Shown: positions 1-8,853, counted from the first letter of the stretch. The stretch is DNA of 64,000 bases from Micromonospora craterilacus (GCF_003236315.1 NZ_POTY01000008.1:1-64000); one strand, 5' to 3'. The notes: a model not told the origin generated them from the sequence alone. Numbers and translations: made by a program.

Positions 1-1
1 G

Positions 2-538
2 GACAAGTCGGTGGTGCCGGTAGGCGGGGTACCGATGCGTGAGCGGGTGCTCGACGCGGTGGCTGATGCGGCACCCCGGATCCTGGTCGGGGCCGGGCCG
101 GCCCCTGAGGGGGTACGGCTGACGCGCGAGCGGCCGACCGGTGGCGGTCCGGTTGCCGCCACCGCAGCCGGACTGACCCTGCTCGACGCCGACGTGCCGG
201 CCGTCGCGCTGCTCGCGGCCGACCTGCCGCTGCTGACCCGGTCCGCGATCGGCGAGCTGCTGCACCATCTCGACCAGCCCGGCATCGACGGGGTGTGTCA
301 CGTCGACCGGTCCGGGCGGCGGCAGACCCTCTGCGGGGTGTGGCGACCGGCCGCCCTGCGAACCGCCCTCGACCGGCTCACCCGGCAACGGGGCGGTGAG
401 CTGGCCGGTGCCCCGTTGCGGGAGCTGCTCGCCGGGCTCGCCGTACGCGAGCTGACGTGGTCCGGCGACGGTCCGCCGCCCTGGTTCGACTGCGACACTG
501 AGCGTGACGTACGCCGGGCGGAGGAGTGGGCGCGATGA
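2..538 (+). CDS. mobA: MobA-like molybdenum cofactor guanylyltransferase, 5' end missing
   Basis: The reading frame is open from base 2, so the gene starts outside the window. The first visible residues, DKSVVPVGG, match the D-K and G-G elements just after the nucleotide-binding loop of MobA/NTP-transferase proteins, and LLAADLPLL resembles the metal-binding aspartate strand of that fold. The family transfers GMP to molybdopterin in the cytoplasm to make the bis-MGD cofactor. Its stop overlaps the start of the next gene (ATGA), indicating translational coupling. Only the first few residues plus the signature loop are missing. A related NTP-transferase with another substrate cannot be excluded. 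Confidence 0.8.
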   Translation, partial: DKSVVPVGGVPMRERVLDAVADAAPRILVGAGPAPEGVRLTRERPTGGGPVAATAAGLTLLDADVPAVALLAADLPLLTRSAIGELLHHLDQPGIDGVCHVDRSGRRQTLCGVWRPAALRTALDRLTRQRGGELAGAPLRELLAGLAVRELTWSGDGPPPWFDCDTERDVRRAEEWAR

Positions 539-792
539 CGGTGATGGACGACTGGCTCACGGCGGCCTGCACGGAACTGGGCCTCGACCCGGCGGAGGTG
601 CCCGTGCCCACCGTGCTCGACCTGGCCCGGGACGTGGCCCACCAGGTGCTACGGCCGGGCGCGCCGGTCACCGCGTACCTGCTCGGCCTGGCTGTCGGCC
701 GGGGCGCGGATCCCGTCGCGACCGCCGCCCGGCTCGCCGAACTGGCCGGCACCTGGCCGGTCGAGCTCGGCGCAGAGCCCGGCACCGACTGA
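535..792 (+). CDS. Small DUF6457-type protein coupled to mobA
   Basis: An 85-residue acidic helical protein starting at an ATG that shares its ATGA with the mobA stop. No catalytic motif or membrane segment is visible. It resembles the DUF6457 proteins that commonly follow MobA-like genes in actinobacteria, so a role beside molybdenum cofactor metabolism is inferred from position only. An upstream in-frame GTG at 526 would add three residues but loses the tidy overlap. The final codons (Glu-Pro-Gly-Thr-Asp-stop) are the seed of a 24-bp tandem repeat that continues downstream. Confidence 0.65.
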   Translation: MTVMDDWLTAACTELGLDPAEVPVPTVLDLARDVAHQVLRPGAPVTAYLLGLAVGRGADPVATAARLAELAGTWPVELGAEPGTD

Positions 793-937
793 CCAGAGCA
801 CGCACCGACCGACTGACCAGAGCACGCACCGACCGACTGACCAGAGCCCGCACCGACCGACTGACCGAAGCACGCACCGACCGACTGACCAGAGCCCGGC
901 ACCGACTGACCAGGAGCCCGGCAGCGACTGATCCGAG
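786..937 (+). repeat. 24-bp tandem repeat overlapping the end of the DUF6457 gene
   Basis: Four consecutive 24-bp units begin at 786, 810, 834 and 858, each opening with CGACTGACC and closing with GCACCGAC, followed by shortened copies at 882 (21 bp), 903 (22 bp) and 925 (partial). Units differ by one to three bases. The first unit contains the last codons and the stop of the upstream gene, so the array looks like an expansion of a coding 3' end. Every unit carries TGA in the coding frame. No spacers exist, so it is not a CRISPR. Confidence 0.9.
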
Positions 938-1041
938 CGGGGTGCCGGGTGACCAGTTCGGGGGTGTTGTCCGATCAGGGTCCGGGCAGATCCGTCCCAG
1001 CGGCTGGCTGGGTAGGGTGACCGGAACGGACGGAGGCGATC

Positions 1042-2124
1042 ATGACGGTAGACCACCCCTCGGCACCGCCCGGCATGCCGGCGCACCACGAGTCGATCCT
1101 GCTCGACGAGCCGAGCACGGCCGACCTGCGGGCGAAGGTGACCCAGGCGTGGCGGGAGTTCGCCCGGGCGCTGGCCGACCGGCTGACCGGGCTGCCGCCG
1201 GGCGCGCACGTGGCCCTGACCCTCGACCCGACCGCTTCCGGCACCGACGACGCCGTGTACTCCGTCAGTGTCGACGTCGGGACGGACGGCCGGCTCGCCG
1301 CCCAGGCGGTGGGCAACGCGACCCTGCCCCAGGGCTACCGGCTGGACCGCGCGGCCGTCGCCGACATGGTCGCGCTGGGCTGGTCACCGCCGGGTGTGGT
1401 GGAGGGCTCAGGAGACCAGTTCGGGCTGGAGTACGCGGCCGCGGACGCGAGCCGGCTGGCCGCCCTGCTGTCGCGTACCCTGCGCGACATCTACGGCACC
1501 CCGCACCCGGCCTTCCTGGTCTACCTGATCGAGGACGCCGACGGTGAGGCGCTACCCGGTGAGCCACTCGGCACCGCCCGCAGCGAGTTCGGCCTGGGTC
1601 GGGAAATCGGCGCCGACCTGGAGAAGGCGCTGGCCACCACCGGTGAGGCCGGCGCGGACACCGAGGTGCTGGAGCTGGCCGAGCGGGTCCGCACGGTCGT
1701 CTCGACCATGCTCCGGTCGGACTCGGAGCGGCTCCAGGTCGACTCCGACGGCGACATCAACATCCGCGCCGGCTCGGCGATGGTTTTCGTCCGGGTCCGC
1801 GACAACCCGCCGCTGGTCGACGTCTTCTCCCCGGTGCTCACCGAGGTCGAGCCCACCGAGCAGTTGTACGTCAAGCTCTCCGAGCTGACCAACCGGATGC
1901 CGATCGGCCGTCTCTACTGCGCCGACGACACGGTATGGGCGTCGATCCCGGTCTTCGGCCGCAACTTCCAGCCCACCCACCTGATGCTCGCGGTACAGGT
2001 GATGACCGGTCTCGCCGACGAGTTGGACGACCGCCTGCACGGCGAGTTCGGCGGCAAGCGGTTCTTCGGTGAGGGAGACAAGCCGGGCCGGCGAGGCGAG
2101 CACCGCACCGGCATGTACCTGTGA
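1042..2124 (+). CDS. YbjN/T3SS-chaperone-like protein
   Basis: A 360-residue soluble protein preceded by GGAGG six bases before ATG and a TAGGGT element at 1013. The C-terminal third (about residues 200-340) has the YbjN-like pattern: an acidic strand region followed by LYVKLSELTNRMPIGRLYC and a helix with MTGLADELDDRLHGEFGG. Such proteins are predicted peptide-binding chaperones related to type III secretion chaperones. The N-terminal half has no motif I can name with certainty. It ends six bases before the convergent oxidoreductase gene and appears monocistronic. Confidence 0.7.
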   Translation: MTVDHPSAPPGMPAHHESILLDEPSTADLRAKVTQAWREFARALADRLTGLPPGAHVALTLDPTASGTDDAVYSVSVDVGTDGRLAAQAVGNATLPQGYRLDRAAVADMVALGWSPPGVVEGSGDQFGLEYAAADASRLAALLSRTLRDIYGTPHPAFLVYLIEDADGEALPGEPLGTARSEFGLGREIGADLEKALATTGEAGADTEVLELAERVRTVVSTMLRSDSERLQVDSDGDINIRAGSAMVFVRVRDNPPLVDVFSPVLTEVEPTEQLYVKLSELTNRMPIGRLYCADDTVWASIPVFGRNFQPTHLMLAVQVMTGLADELDDRLHGEFGGKRFFGEGDKPGRRGEHRTGMYL

Positions 2125-2130
2125 ACCCGG

Positions 2131-3087
2131 TCAGCGGACGTCGAGCAGGGTCTTGCCGATCGCTTCCCGGGCGCTGATCGCCGCGTGCGCGTCGGCCGCC
2201 CGTTCCAGCGGGAAGCGCTGCCCGATCACCGGACGCAGCCGACCGGCCGCCGCCTCCGCCAGCGCCCGCTCGGTGTACGCCCGAAGTTGCTGCGGCGTCG
2301 GCGCCGGGCGGGTCAGCGTCACGCCCCGCTCGGCGGCCCTCTCCTCGGGGATCCCGGCCCACTCGCCGCTGGCCAGCCCGAAGCTGAGCATCCGGCCACC
2401 CGGGTCGAGCAGCTCGAACGCTGTCCGCCCGACCGTCCCGCCGACCCCGTCGAAGACGACGTCGACCCCACCGACCGCCGACCGCACCCGCTCGACCCAG
2501 TCCGGCTCCCGGTAGTCGACGGCGACCCGCGCGCCCAGCCCGGACAGCAGCGCCACCTTGCGGGTACCGCCGGCGAGGCCGACCACCCGCGCGCCGGCGC
2601 GGGCCGCGAGCTGGACCAGCAAACTACCCACGCCACCGGCGGCGGCCTCGACAAGCACCCGGTCACCGGGGCCCGGGCCGGCCGCCTCGCACAGCATCAG
2701 CGCGGTACGCCCGTCGGCGAGTAGCGCCACCGCCTGGTCCAGCGGCAGTCCGTCCGGGACCGCCACCGGTGCGGTGGCGTCGACGACGACCAGTTCTGCG
2801 TACGCCCCGGACCCGCCGGTTCCGGTGACCACTCGGCGGTCGACCAGTCCCGGGTCGACGTCCGGCCCGACCGCGCTGATCACCCCACCGACGCCGTTGC
2901 CGGGGATCACCGGCAGCGTCGCGGGCGACGGCCCGAAGCCGGTCGCCCGGAACTGGGTTTCCACGAACGTGATGTTCGCGTGCACCACGTCGATCAGCAC
3001 CTGACCCGGGCCGGGTCCCGGATCTGGCGCCGAGCCCGGCACCAGCATCTCCGGTCCGCCGAACTCGCGTAACCACACCGCCCGCAC
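2131..3087 (-). CDS. Zinc-binding-type quinone oxidoreductase (MDR superfamily)
   Basis: A 318-residue NADPH:quinone oxidoreductase-like protein. It has an N-terminal GroES-like fold, then the nucleotide-binding turn AAAGGVGSLLVQLAARAG around residues 145-165 and the family segment VVFDGVGG further on. Catalytic zinc ligands of true alcohol dehydrogenases are not obvious. A GTG start at 3087 is preceded by GGGGGAG. A near-perfect SoxR-type box lies 38 bases upstream, which fits the known presence of such reductases (for example SCO4266) in the Streptomyces SoxR regulon responding to redox-cycling compounds. Convergent with the YbjN gene, so transcribed alone. Confidence 0.85.
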   Translation of the reverse strand: MRAVWLREFGGPEMLVPGSAPDPGPGPGQVLIDVVHANITFVETQFRATGFGPSPATLPVIPGNGVGGVISAVGPDVDPGLVDRRVVTGTGGSGAYAELVVVDATAPVAVPDGLPLDQAVALLADGRTALMLCEAAGPGPGDRVLVEAAAGGVGSLLVQLAARAGARVVGLAGGTRKVALLSGLGARVAVDYREPDWVERVRSAVGGVDVVFDGVGGTVGRTAFELLDPGGRMLSFGLASGEWAGIPEERAAERGVTLTRPAPTPQQLRAYTERALAEAAAGRLRPVIGQRFPLERAADAHAAISAREAIGKTLLDVR

Positions 3088-3124
3088 GTCTCCCCCTCGT
3101 CGATGGGCCGAACCCAGTCGACCA

Positions 3125-3142
3125 CCTCAACCTTGGTTGAGG
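3125..3142 (-). promoter_or_regulatory. SoxR-type operator inside a MerR-style promoter
   Basis: An 18-bp palindrome, CCTCAACC-TT-GGTTGAGG (extended to 20 bp by A/T at the flanks), lies 38 bp before the oxidoreductase start. It closely resembles the SoxR box of enterobacteria (CCTCAAG...CTTGAGG) and the form known for Streptomyces SoxR. On the minus strand TTGACC (3142-3147) sits at the edge of the box, with a possible TCGACT -10 element after a 19-base spacer, the overlong spacing typical of MerR-family activation. No soxR gene is in the window. Confidence 0.8.
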
Positions 3143-3150
3143 TCAAGGCG

Positions 3151-3187
3151 GGTGGGGCCCGGAAACCCCGAGAAACCGGGCCCCACC
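3151..3187 (-). terminator. Hairpin terminator after the beta-propeller gene
   Basis: Perfect 12-bp inverted repeat (3151-3162 with 3176-3187) around a 13-base loop, 18 bases after the stop at 3205. There is no clear U tract, as is common in actinobacteria. It also insulates the SoxR-type promoter a few bases away from read-through. Confidence 0.75.
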
Positions 3188-3204
3188 CGCGTGGGGAGGG
3201 AGAT

Positions 3205-5139
3205 TCAGGTCGTTGCGACCCAGCCGAGGCGTCGTGCGGTGGCCGGGTCGGAGGCCAGCAGGCCCGCGTCGGAGACGGTCCAGAGCACGTCGCCGATCAC
3301 CAGCGACCGGAGGATGGGCCAGGACGGCTCCCACCTCTGCCGGCCGTTGTCGTGCCTACCGGGGTGGTTCACCTCGCCGATCTCACTGATCGTGTCGCCG
3401 GTGACGCGGAGCAGGCGGATGCCGGTGTCGACCGGCAGCGCCACCAGGCCGGTGTCCGGCCGGTACAGGAAGGCGTGCGGGTCGTACTCGGCACTCGACC
3501 AGGCACCGGGCAGGTGCCACTGGTCCAGCCGGATCGGCCGGGCCGGGTCGCGGACGTCGAAGAGCGACGCCTGCACACCCTTGACCCGCCCCTGCCGGTC
3601 GGCCTCCTGGCCCACGCCGAGCAGCCGCCCCTCGGGCAGCGGGTGCAGGTAACCCGAGTAGCCGGTGATCTTCAGCTCGCCGGTGACCCGCGGTGCGGCC
3701 GGGTCGGTCAGGTCGAGCGAGTAGAGCGGGTCGGTCTGCCGGAACGTGACCACGTACGCGACCGGGCCGAGGTAGCGCACGGAGTAGATGCGCTCACCCC
3801 GACCCAGCCCGCCGACCATTCCGGTCGGCACCAGCGATCCGCCCTCGCGGCGCAGCACCCGCACGGTGGACTCGGAGGTACGCCCGTCGCCCCAGACGTC
3901 GCCCGAGGTGGTCGCCACCCGCAGATGCCCCGCCCACTCGGACAGCGCGTACTGGTTGATCAGCCAACCCGGCACCAGGCCGGCGGCGAGGTAGCGGGGA
4001 CGGCCCGGAGCGCCGATGTCGAACTGGAAGATCTCGGTGACCTGGTCGTCCATGGTCGGCCGCCAGCGGTTGGGCTTGACGGCCCGCCCCGGACGCTGGC
4101 CGGCGAGGTAGAGGCTGGTGGCCGTGCCGTAGACGGTGCTCGCGTCGGCCGCGACGCTGACCGGGTCGCCGTCGCCCAGCTGGTCGGCGCTGAGGTCGAA
4201 GCTGAGCACGGTCAGCATCGACGTGCCGGTCATCCGCTCCGGACGGCTCAGCCGGTCGCAGCCGACCCGCCCGGTGTGTCGCTCTTTCCCGGTCGTCCAT
4301 TCGTACTCCGGCAGCCACGCCTCGACACCGGCCTCATTGACCGTCGCCCGGTTGCCCTCGATCCGCTCCCGGTCGCTGCCGCCGGGGTCGAGCGGGAACC
4401 ACAGCTGCGGCGTCGAGCGGACCACCACCCGGGCGGTCTCGCCGGTCAGCCGGGCGTCCACGGTGCCACCCTGGATGCGGTACGTGCCGAGCACCCGGGG
4501 CGGCCCGGCCAGGTCGACCAGCACCAGCCGCGTGGTACCGGGGGGCCTGCTCGTCCGGGCCCAGTCGATGGCCGCGTCCGGCATGTCCTCGGCGAGGACC
4601 AGGGCCCGGTCCCCGAGCAGCAGCAGCCGCTGCATCCCCCAGCCCAGGGACTGTTCGTCGCCGGCCAGCGTGATCTTCCCGGTGATCCGGCGGGTGGCCG
4701 GGTCCACCACCCGTAGCACGCCGCCGGTGACCGTGACGATCCGCCGGCCGTCGGTCTTGACCAGGTCCGGCTCGTCGGCGCCGGCCTCGTGGTTGTTCGT
4801 CGTCGAGTATTCCGGCCCGGCGCCCGGCGGGGTGGCGCCACCCTCCGCGAAGGCGAAGGCCCTCGCCACCGACTCGCCGCCGAGGGCCGCCCGGTCGCCG
4901 AGCCGCATCGAGCCGCCGTCGAAGCCGTACGGGCCGATCGATTCGATGGCCGCCGCGCGCAACTCGGCGAGGGCTTCGGCGCAGGAGTCGAACGAGACCA
5001 GGCTGGCCACCGGCACCATCGGCGGTCCGCTGCGGCCGGGCGTCAGCGGTGCCGGTTCGGGTGCCGCCATGCTGCCGGCGAGCAGGGCGAGCACGACCAG
5101 CGTGCTGCCGGCTGCCGCGGCCTTGGTTCCCCGTGTCAT
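3205..5139 (-). CDS. Secreted beta-propeller domain protein
   Basis: A 644-residue protein with an export signal (MTRGTK, then a hydrophobic run ending at AGSMAAPEPAP). The mature part has repeated blade-like segments such as VVDPATRRITGKI, LYSLDLTDPAAPRVTGEL and SLFDVRDPARPIRLDQWHLPG, the pattern of the beta-propeller family PF09826. The mature N-terminus contains FDSCAEALAELRAAA, also characteristic. No lipobox is evident, so it is probably released or wall-associated. Function of the family is unknown. Monocistronic, ending in a strong hairpin. Confidence 0.8.
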   Translation of the reverse strand: MTRGTKAAAAGSTLVVLALLAGSMAAPEPAPLTPGRSGPPMVPVASLVSFDSCAEALAELRAAAIESIGPYGFDGGSMRLGDRAALGGESVARAFAFAEGGATPPGAGPEYSTTNNHEAGADEPDLVKTDGRRIVTVTGGVLRVVDPATRRITGKITLAGDEQSLGWGMQRLLLLGDRALVLAEDMPDAAIDWARTSRPPGTTRLVLVDLAGPPRVLGTYRIQGGTVDARLTGETARVVVRSTPQLWFPLDPGGSDRERIEGNRATVNEAGVEAWLPEYEWTTGKERHTGRVGCDRLSRPERMTGTSMLTVLSFDLSADQLGDGDPVSVAADASTVYGTATSLYLAGQRPGRAVKPNRWRPTMDDQVTEIFQFDIGAPGRPRYLAAGLVPGWLINQYALSEWAGHLRVATTSGDVWGDGRTSESTVRVLRREGGSLVPTGMVGGLGRGERIYSVRYLGPVAYVVTFRQTDPLYSLDLTDPAAPRVTGELKITGYSGYLHPLPEGRLLGVGQEADRQGRVKGVQASLFDVRDPARPIRLDQWHLPGAWSSAEYDPHAFLYRPDTGLVALPVDTGIRLLRVTGDTISEIGEVNHPGRHDNGRQRWEPSWPILRSLVIGDVLWTVSDAGLLASDPATARRLGWVATT

Positions 5140-5248
5140 GGGCGGTCTGACGTTGCGGTGGCGCGTCCGGTTCCGTACCCGCTGCGGCGTGTCGCCGGCC
5201 CTGTCGCGGCCTCCGTCGAAGGCGGCGCGGGTTGCCCTTCGCGGCGGG

Positions 5249-5707
5249 TCAGCGGGCGGACGGGCCGACGCCGGGGGACTCGACCAGCCGGGAGAGCACG
5301 ATAGTGCTGCGGCTGGAGGTCACGAACGTCTCGGCCCGCAGCCGCTCCAACGCCTCCTCCAGGTGGGCGATGTCGGCGGCCCGCAGGTGCACCAGCGCGT
5401 CGGCCTCGCCGGAGACGGTGTACGCCCCGACCACCTCGGGATGACGCCGCACCGCGGCACCGATCTGGGCCGGGGTGGTCCGGCCGGCGCAGAACAGCTC
5501 GACGAACGCCTCGGTGGTCCAGCCGACCGAGGCCGGGTCGACGACGGCGGTGAATCCCCGGATCACGCCGGCGGCGCGCAGTCGATCGACCCGTCGCTTG
5601 ACCGCCGGAGCGGAGAGTGACACCCGGGTGCCGATGTCCGCGTACGAGGCACGGGCGTCGGCGACGAGCAACGCAATGATTCGCTGGTCTACGGCGTCGA
5701 TCTGCAA
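5249..5707 (-). CDS. Lrp/AsnC family transcriptional regulator
   Basis: About 152 residues from a TTG at 5707, chosen because GAGG stands seven bases before it and the product then begins with the typical LQIDAVDQRIIALLVADAR; a TTG at 5728 would add seven residues without a better site. An N-terminal helix-turn-helix (YADIGTRVSLSAPAVKRRVDRL) is followed by an RAM/AsnC ligand domain with GAYTVSGEADALVHL. It is divergent from the DDAH-family gene with fewer than 70 bases between, so it most likely controls that gene in response to an amino acid. Confidence 0.85.
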   Translation of the reverse strand: MQIDAVDQRIIALLVADARASYADIGTRVSLSAPAVKRRVDRLRAAGVIRGFTAVVDPASVGWTTEAFVELFCAGRTTPAQIGAAVRRHPEVVGAYTVSGEADALVHLRAADIAHLEEALERLRAETFVTSSRSTIVLSRLVESPGVGPSAR

Positions 5708-5775
5708 TGTTCCGCCTCGGGGAAGCAATGGTTGTGGCTGTTACTAAAGTTCTAGCGTACCTACTCTTGGTGACC

Positions 5776-6600
5776 GTGAACCAGCAGCGAGTGCCGCGAA
5801 AGCGGACATACCTCATGTGCTCGCCCGAGCACTTCGCGGTCGAGTACGCGATCAACCCGTGGATGGACGTGACCGCCCCGGTCGACCCGGAGTTGGCCGT
5901 GAAGCAGTGGGACCGGTTGCGGGAGACGCTGGTCGGCCTCGGCCACGAGGTGCACCTGCTGGTCCCCGAGGCCGGCCTGCCCGACATGGTCTTCGCCGCC
6001 AACGGTGCCTTCGTGGTGGACGGGACGGTCTACGGGGCCCGGTTCAAGCACCACCAGCGGGCCGCCGAGGCGGCCGCGCACCGGGCCTTCTACGAGTCGC
6101 AGGGCTGGCGGTTCATCGCGCCGAACGAGACCAACGAGGGCGAGGGTGACTTCGCGTACCTGCCGGAGGCGCACGGCGGGCTGATCCTGGCCGGGCACGG
6201 GTTCCGCACCGAGCTGCCCGCGCACGCCGAGGCGCAGGAGGCGCTGGGGCGGCCGGTGGTCTCGCTGCGGCTGGTCGACCCGCGCTTCTACCACCTGGAC
6301 GTGGCGCTCGCCTCGATCGACGACGGCAACATCGTCTACTACCCGGGCGCGTTCTCCGCGGCCAGCCAGAAGGTGCTCGCCCAGCTCTTCCCCGACGCGG
6401 TGCTGGCGGATGACGATGACGCCCTCGCGTTCGGGCTGAACCTGGTCAGTGACGGCGCCAACGTGGTGCTCAACAGCGAGGCGACCCGGCTGGCCGGCCG
6501 GCTCAAGACGGCCGGCTACACGCCGGTGCCGGTGGAGCTGGCCGAACTCAAGAAGGGCGGCGGCAGCGTGAAGTGCTGCATCGCCGAGCTGCGGCACTGA
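5776..6600 (+). CDS. ddaH: Dimethylarginine dimethylaminohydrolase-family amidinotransferase
   Basis: A 274-residue protein of the DDAH/arginine deiminase fold. The substrate and catalytic elements are visible: LPDMVFAANGA, the GEGDFAYL strand, FYHLDVALASIDDGNIVYYPGAF with the catalytic His, and the nucleophile Cys in GGGSVKCCIAEL near the C-terminus. The family hydrolyses methylarginines or a related guanidino compound to citrulline; an arginine/ornithine catabolic role is common beside Lrp genes. Start is uncertain: a TAGCGT -10 element at 5753 favours a leaderless TTG at 5767 or GTG at 5770 or 5776; homologue-like sequence begins at 5776. Confidence 0.85.
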   Translation: MNQQRVPRKRTYLMCSPEHFAVEYAINPWMDVTAPVDPELAVKQWDRLRETLVGLGHEVHLLVPEAGLPDMVFAANGAFVVDGTVYGARFKHHQRAAEAAAHRAFYESQGWRFIAPNETNEGEGDFAYLPEAHGGLILAGHGFRTELPAHAEAQEALGRPVVSLRLVDPRFYHLDVALASIDDGNIVYYPGAFSAASQKVLAQLFPDAVLADDDDALAFGLNLVSDGANVVLNSEATRLAGRLKTAGYTPVPVELAELKKGGGSVKCCIAELRH

Positions 6601-6623
6601 GCCACCCAGCCCCGTACGACGAT

Positions 6624-6657
6624 GGGGCCGGCCTCCCGCGCGGAGGAGGCCGGCCCC
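6624..6657. terminator. Bidirectional terminator between convergent genes
   Basis: Perfect 13-bp stem (6624-6636 with 6645-6657) and 8-base loop, centred between the ddaH stop and the convergent binding-protein stop. No U tract. Confidence 0.8.
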
Positions 6658-6669
6658 GTCCAGCTCTGC

Positions 6670-7869
6670 TCAGCCGAGCGTGGCCAGCTCGTTGACCAGG
6701 ACGTTCGACAGCACCTGACCGTCACGCTGCACCTCGCGCAGATACCACTTCTGCTGCGGGGTACGCGGCTGGTTGAACTGCCACGCGCCGCGTGGGCTGT
6801 CGATCTGCCCGATCCGGCCCAGCGCGAGGTTGACCTCCTGCGGGGTGGGCGTGGCACCGGCCAGGCGGATCGCCTGGTCGAGCACCTTCGCCGCGTCGTA
6901 CGAGGCCATCGCGTAGGTGGTCGGCGAGACGTTGTGCTTCTTGCGGTACGCCGAGGCGAACCGGCGGTTGGCCGCGTTGTTGAGGTCGGCGGAGTAGTTC
7001 AACGCCGTCCGGATGCCGAGCGCGTCGTTGGCCGGCCGGATGCTGTCCAGCACTGTGCCCTCGGTGAGGAAGCCGGGGGCGTAGATCCTGCCCCGGAATC
7101 CGCCGTCGCGCAGTTGCATGATGAACTCCGCCGCCGCCGTGCCGGAGTAGAAGCAGAAGACCACCGAGGGGTTGCGGCTGAGGGCCTTGTTGATGTCGGA
7201 GACGTAGGCGGTCTTGCTCGGGCTCGCGCTGTTGGACGTCCAGACCACCGGGTCGGCGATGCGCGAATCGGACTCGCCGAACTCCTGGCGGAAGCCGCGC
7301 AGTACGTCCTCGCCGCCGAGGACCCCTTCCGGCATGATCATCGCGATCCGGTCGGTGGGGCCGAGCGTGTCCTTGAGGTAGCGGCCGAGCGCCCGACCCG
7401 CCTCGTCGAGCACGTACGAGGTACGCCAGATGTAGACGACGCTCTGCAGGCTCGTGGGCGAGGCGTTGGAGCCGATCAGCGGGACCCGGGCCTGCTCGAC
7501 CAGGTTCCGGATGCCGAACATGACCGACGAGTTGGCCACCCCGGTCATGGCGAGGACGCCCTGCTTGAGTAGCCCCTCGACGGCCGCCTGACCGGTCTTG
7601 ACGCTGTCGCCCTCGTCGGCGACGAGCAGGTCGACCGGGTGACCACCGAGCCGCCCCTCGTTGAGTTCCAGGTAGAGCTGGAACCCGTTACCGAGCTCGT
7701 CGCCGATCGCCTTGTTCGCGCCGGACTTCGGTGCGATGAGCCCGATCTTGATCGGGGTGCCTGTGTTGCTGGCGTTCTCCTGGGCGTCGGAGCCGCATCC
7801 GGCGACGAGTCCGCCCGTACCGAGCGCGGCGAGCAGTTGGAGTGCCCGCCTGCGGTTCATCTGCGACAC
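6670..7869 (-). CDS. Branched-chain amino-acid type ABC substrate-binding lipoprotein
   Basis: A 399-residue periplasmic-binding protein of the LivK/leucine-isoleucine-valine type. The N-terminus has an arginine-rich signal (MNRRRALQLLAALG) and a lipobox LVAGC, so it should be exported, possibly by Tat, and lipid-anchored. Family hallmarks include IKIGLIAPKSG, the VANSSVMFGIRNL segment and PTTYAMASYDAAKVL. GTG at 7869 has AGGGA five bases upstream. No permease or ATPase is adjacent, so it either serves a distant transporter or acts as a sensor. Substrate cannot be read from the sequence. Confidence 0.85.
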   Translation of the reverse strand: MSQMNRRRALQLLAALGTGGLVAGCGSDAQENASNTGTPIKIGLIAPKSGANKAIGDELGNGFQLYLELNEGRLGGHPVDLLVADEGDSVKTGQAAVEGLLKQGVLAMTGVANSSVMFGIRNLVEQARVPLIGSNASPTSLQSVVYIWRTSYVLDEAGRALGRYLKDTLGPTDRIAMIMPEGVLGGEDVLRGFRQEFGESDSRIADPVVWTSNSASPSKTAYVSDINKALSRNPSVVFCFYSGTAAAEFIMQLRDGGFRGRIYAPGFLTEGTVLDSIRPANDALGIRTALNYSADLNNAANRRFASAYRKKHNVSPTTYAMASYDAAKVLDQAIRLAGATPTPQEVNLALGRIGQIDSPRGAWQFNQPRTPQQKWYLREVQRDGQVLSNVLVNELATLG

Positions 7870-7948
7870 CGGGTTCCCTTCAAATGTGTTGCCGGGCGGC
7901 CCTCCGCCCCTTCGGCGTTCTACCTGTTCCGCGACGCTGCGTCAATGG

Positions 7949-8746
7949 CTATTGATCTTCGTGTAGAGACCGCAACGCGGTGGTTATCTGCGGCCAAGCC
8001 GCCGACTCCGGGTCGATGAGTCCGAAGTGCTCGCATTCCGGCAGCTCGACAAGGCGGATATCGGCACCTGCGGCCTGCCCGGCGGCCACGTAAGCCCGGC
8101 TCATCCCGACCGGAACCTGCTGATCCAACGTGCCATGCATCACTACGGTGCGTGGTCGAAGGGGTGTCAGTGATCGCGGGTCGGCGGCGGCGTACCGCTC
8201 GGGCACGTCGGCCGGCCCGCCGCCGAGCAGTGCGGCCACCGCACCGGAGTCAAGGTCCAGCCGGTACGCCTCGGCCAGGTCCGTGACCGGGGCGAGGGCG
8301 AGCACCCCGCCGACGGCGTCCGGTGCGTGGGCCGCCGTGTACAGCGCCAGGTGTCCACCGGCCGAGTGGCCGACCAGCAGCGGCGGCCCGGGCGCGACCT
8401 GGCCGGGCAGCGCGGCGGCGGCCAGCCGTGGCAGCGCGGACACCCCGGCCAGTACGTCGGTCGGCGTGCCCGGCCAGCCACCACCGGGTTGCCCGGTCCG
8501 GCGGTACTCCAGCTGGGCGACCGGGTGCCCGAGCGCGGCCAGTGCGGCGGCCAGCGGGCCGGTGTGCCGCCGGTCGTACTCCGCACGCCAGAAGCCACCG
8601 TGCACCACGACCACCAGTGGCCGGGGCGGGCCGGCACTCGCCGGCCGGCGCAGATCGGCGATCTGGTCGGGGTGCTCGCCGTAGGCGACGGTCACGTCCG
8701 GATCGGGCGCGGGCCGGGTCAGCACGGCTCGGGGATCGGTGGGCAT
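7949..8746 (-). CDS. Alpha/beta hydrolase with HGGFW motif
   Basis: A 265-residue serine hydrolase. VVVHGGFWRAEYD gives the oxyanion-hole HGGFW typical of kynurenine-formamidase-like and S9-like esterases; GHSAGGHLALY contains the nucleophile Ser, HGTLDQQVPV the Asp, and CEHFGLIDP the His. No signal peptide, so cytoplasmic. The ATG at 8746 lies six bases after a TACCGT -10 element, implying a leaderless transcript. Esterase or arylformamidase activity is inferred; no tryptophan-catabolism genes are nearby. Confidence 0.8.
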   Translation of the reverse strand: MPTDPRAVLTRPAPDPDVTVAYGEHPDQIADLRRPASAGPPRPLVVVVHGGFWRAEYDRRHTGPLAAALAALGHPVAQLEYRRTGQPGGGWPGTPTDVLAGVSALPRLAAAALPGQVAPGPPLLVGHSAGGHLALYTAAHAPDAVGGVLALAPVTDLAEAYRLDLDSGAVAALLGGGPADVPERYAAADPRSLTPLRPRTVVMHGTLDQQVPVGMSRAYVAAGQAAGADIRLVELPECEHFGLIDPESAAWPQITTALRSLHEDQ

Positions 8747-8853
8747 CGGCCGACGGTAGCGCGGATCGCCACGGACCCGTGGACGGGTGCCGGTGGGAAC
8801 TCGAACGCGGGCCGGCGGGCGCCGGCGGGGGCGGCTGGGTAAAGATGGATGCC

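Noticed and set aside
786..937. Possible CRISPR array
   Set aside because: Units are directly contiguous with no spacers and no cas gene is present.
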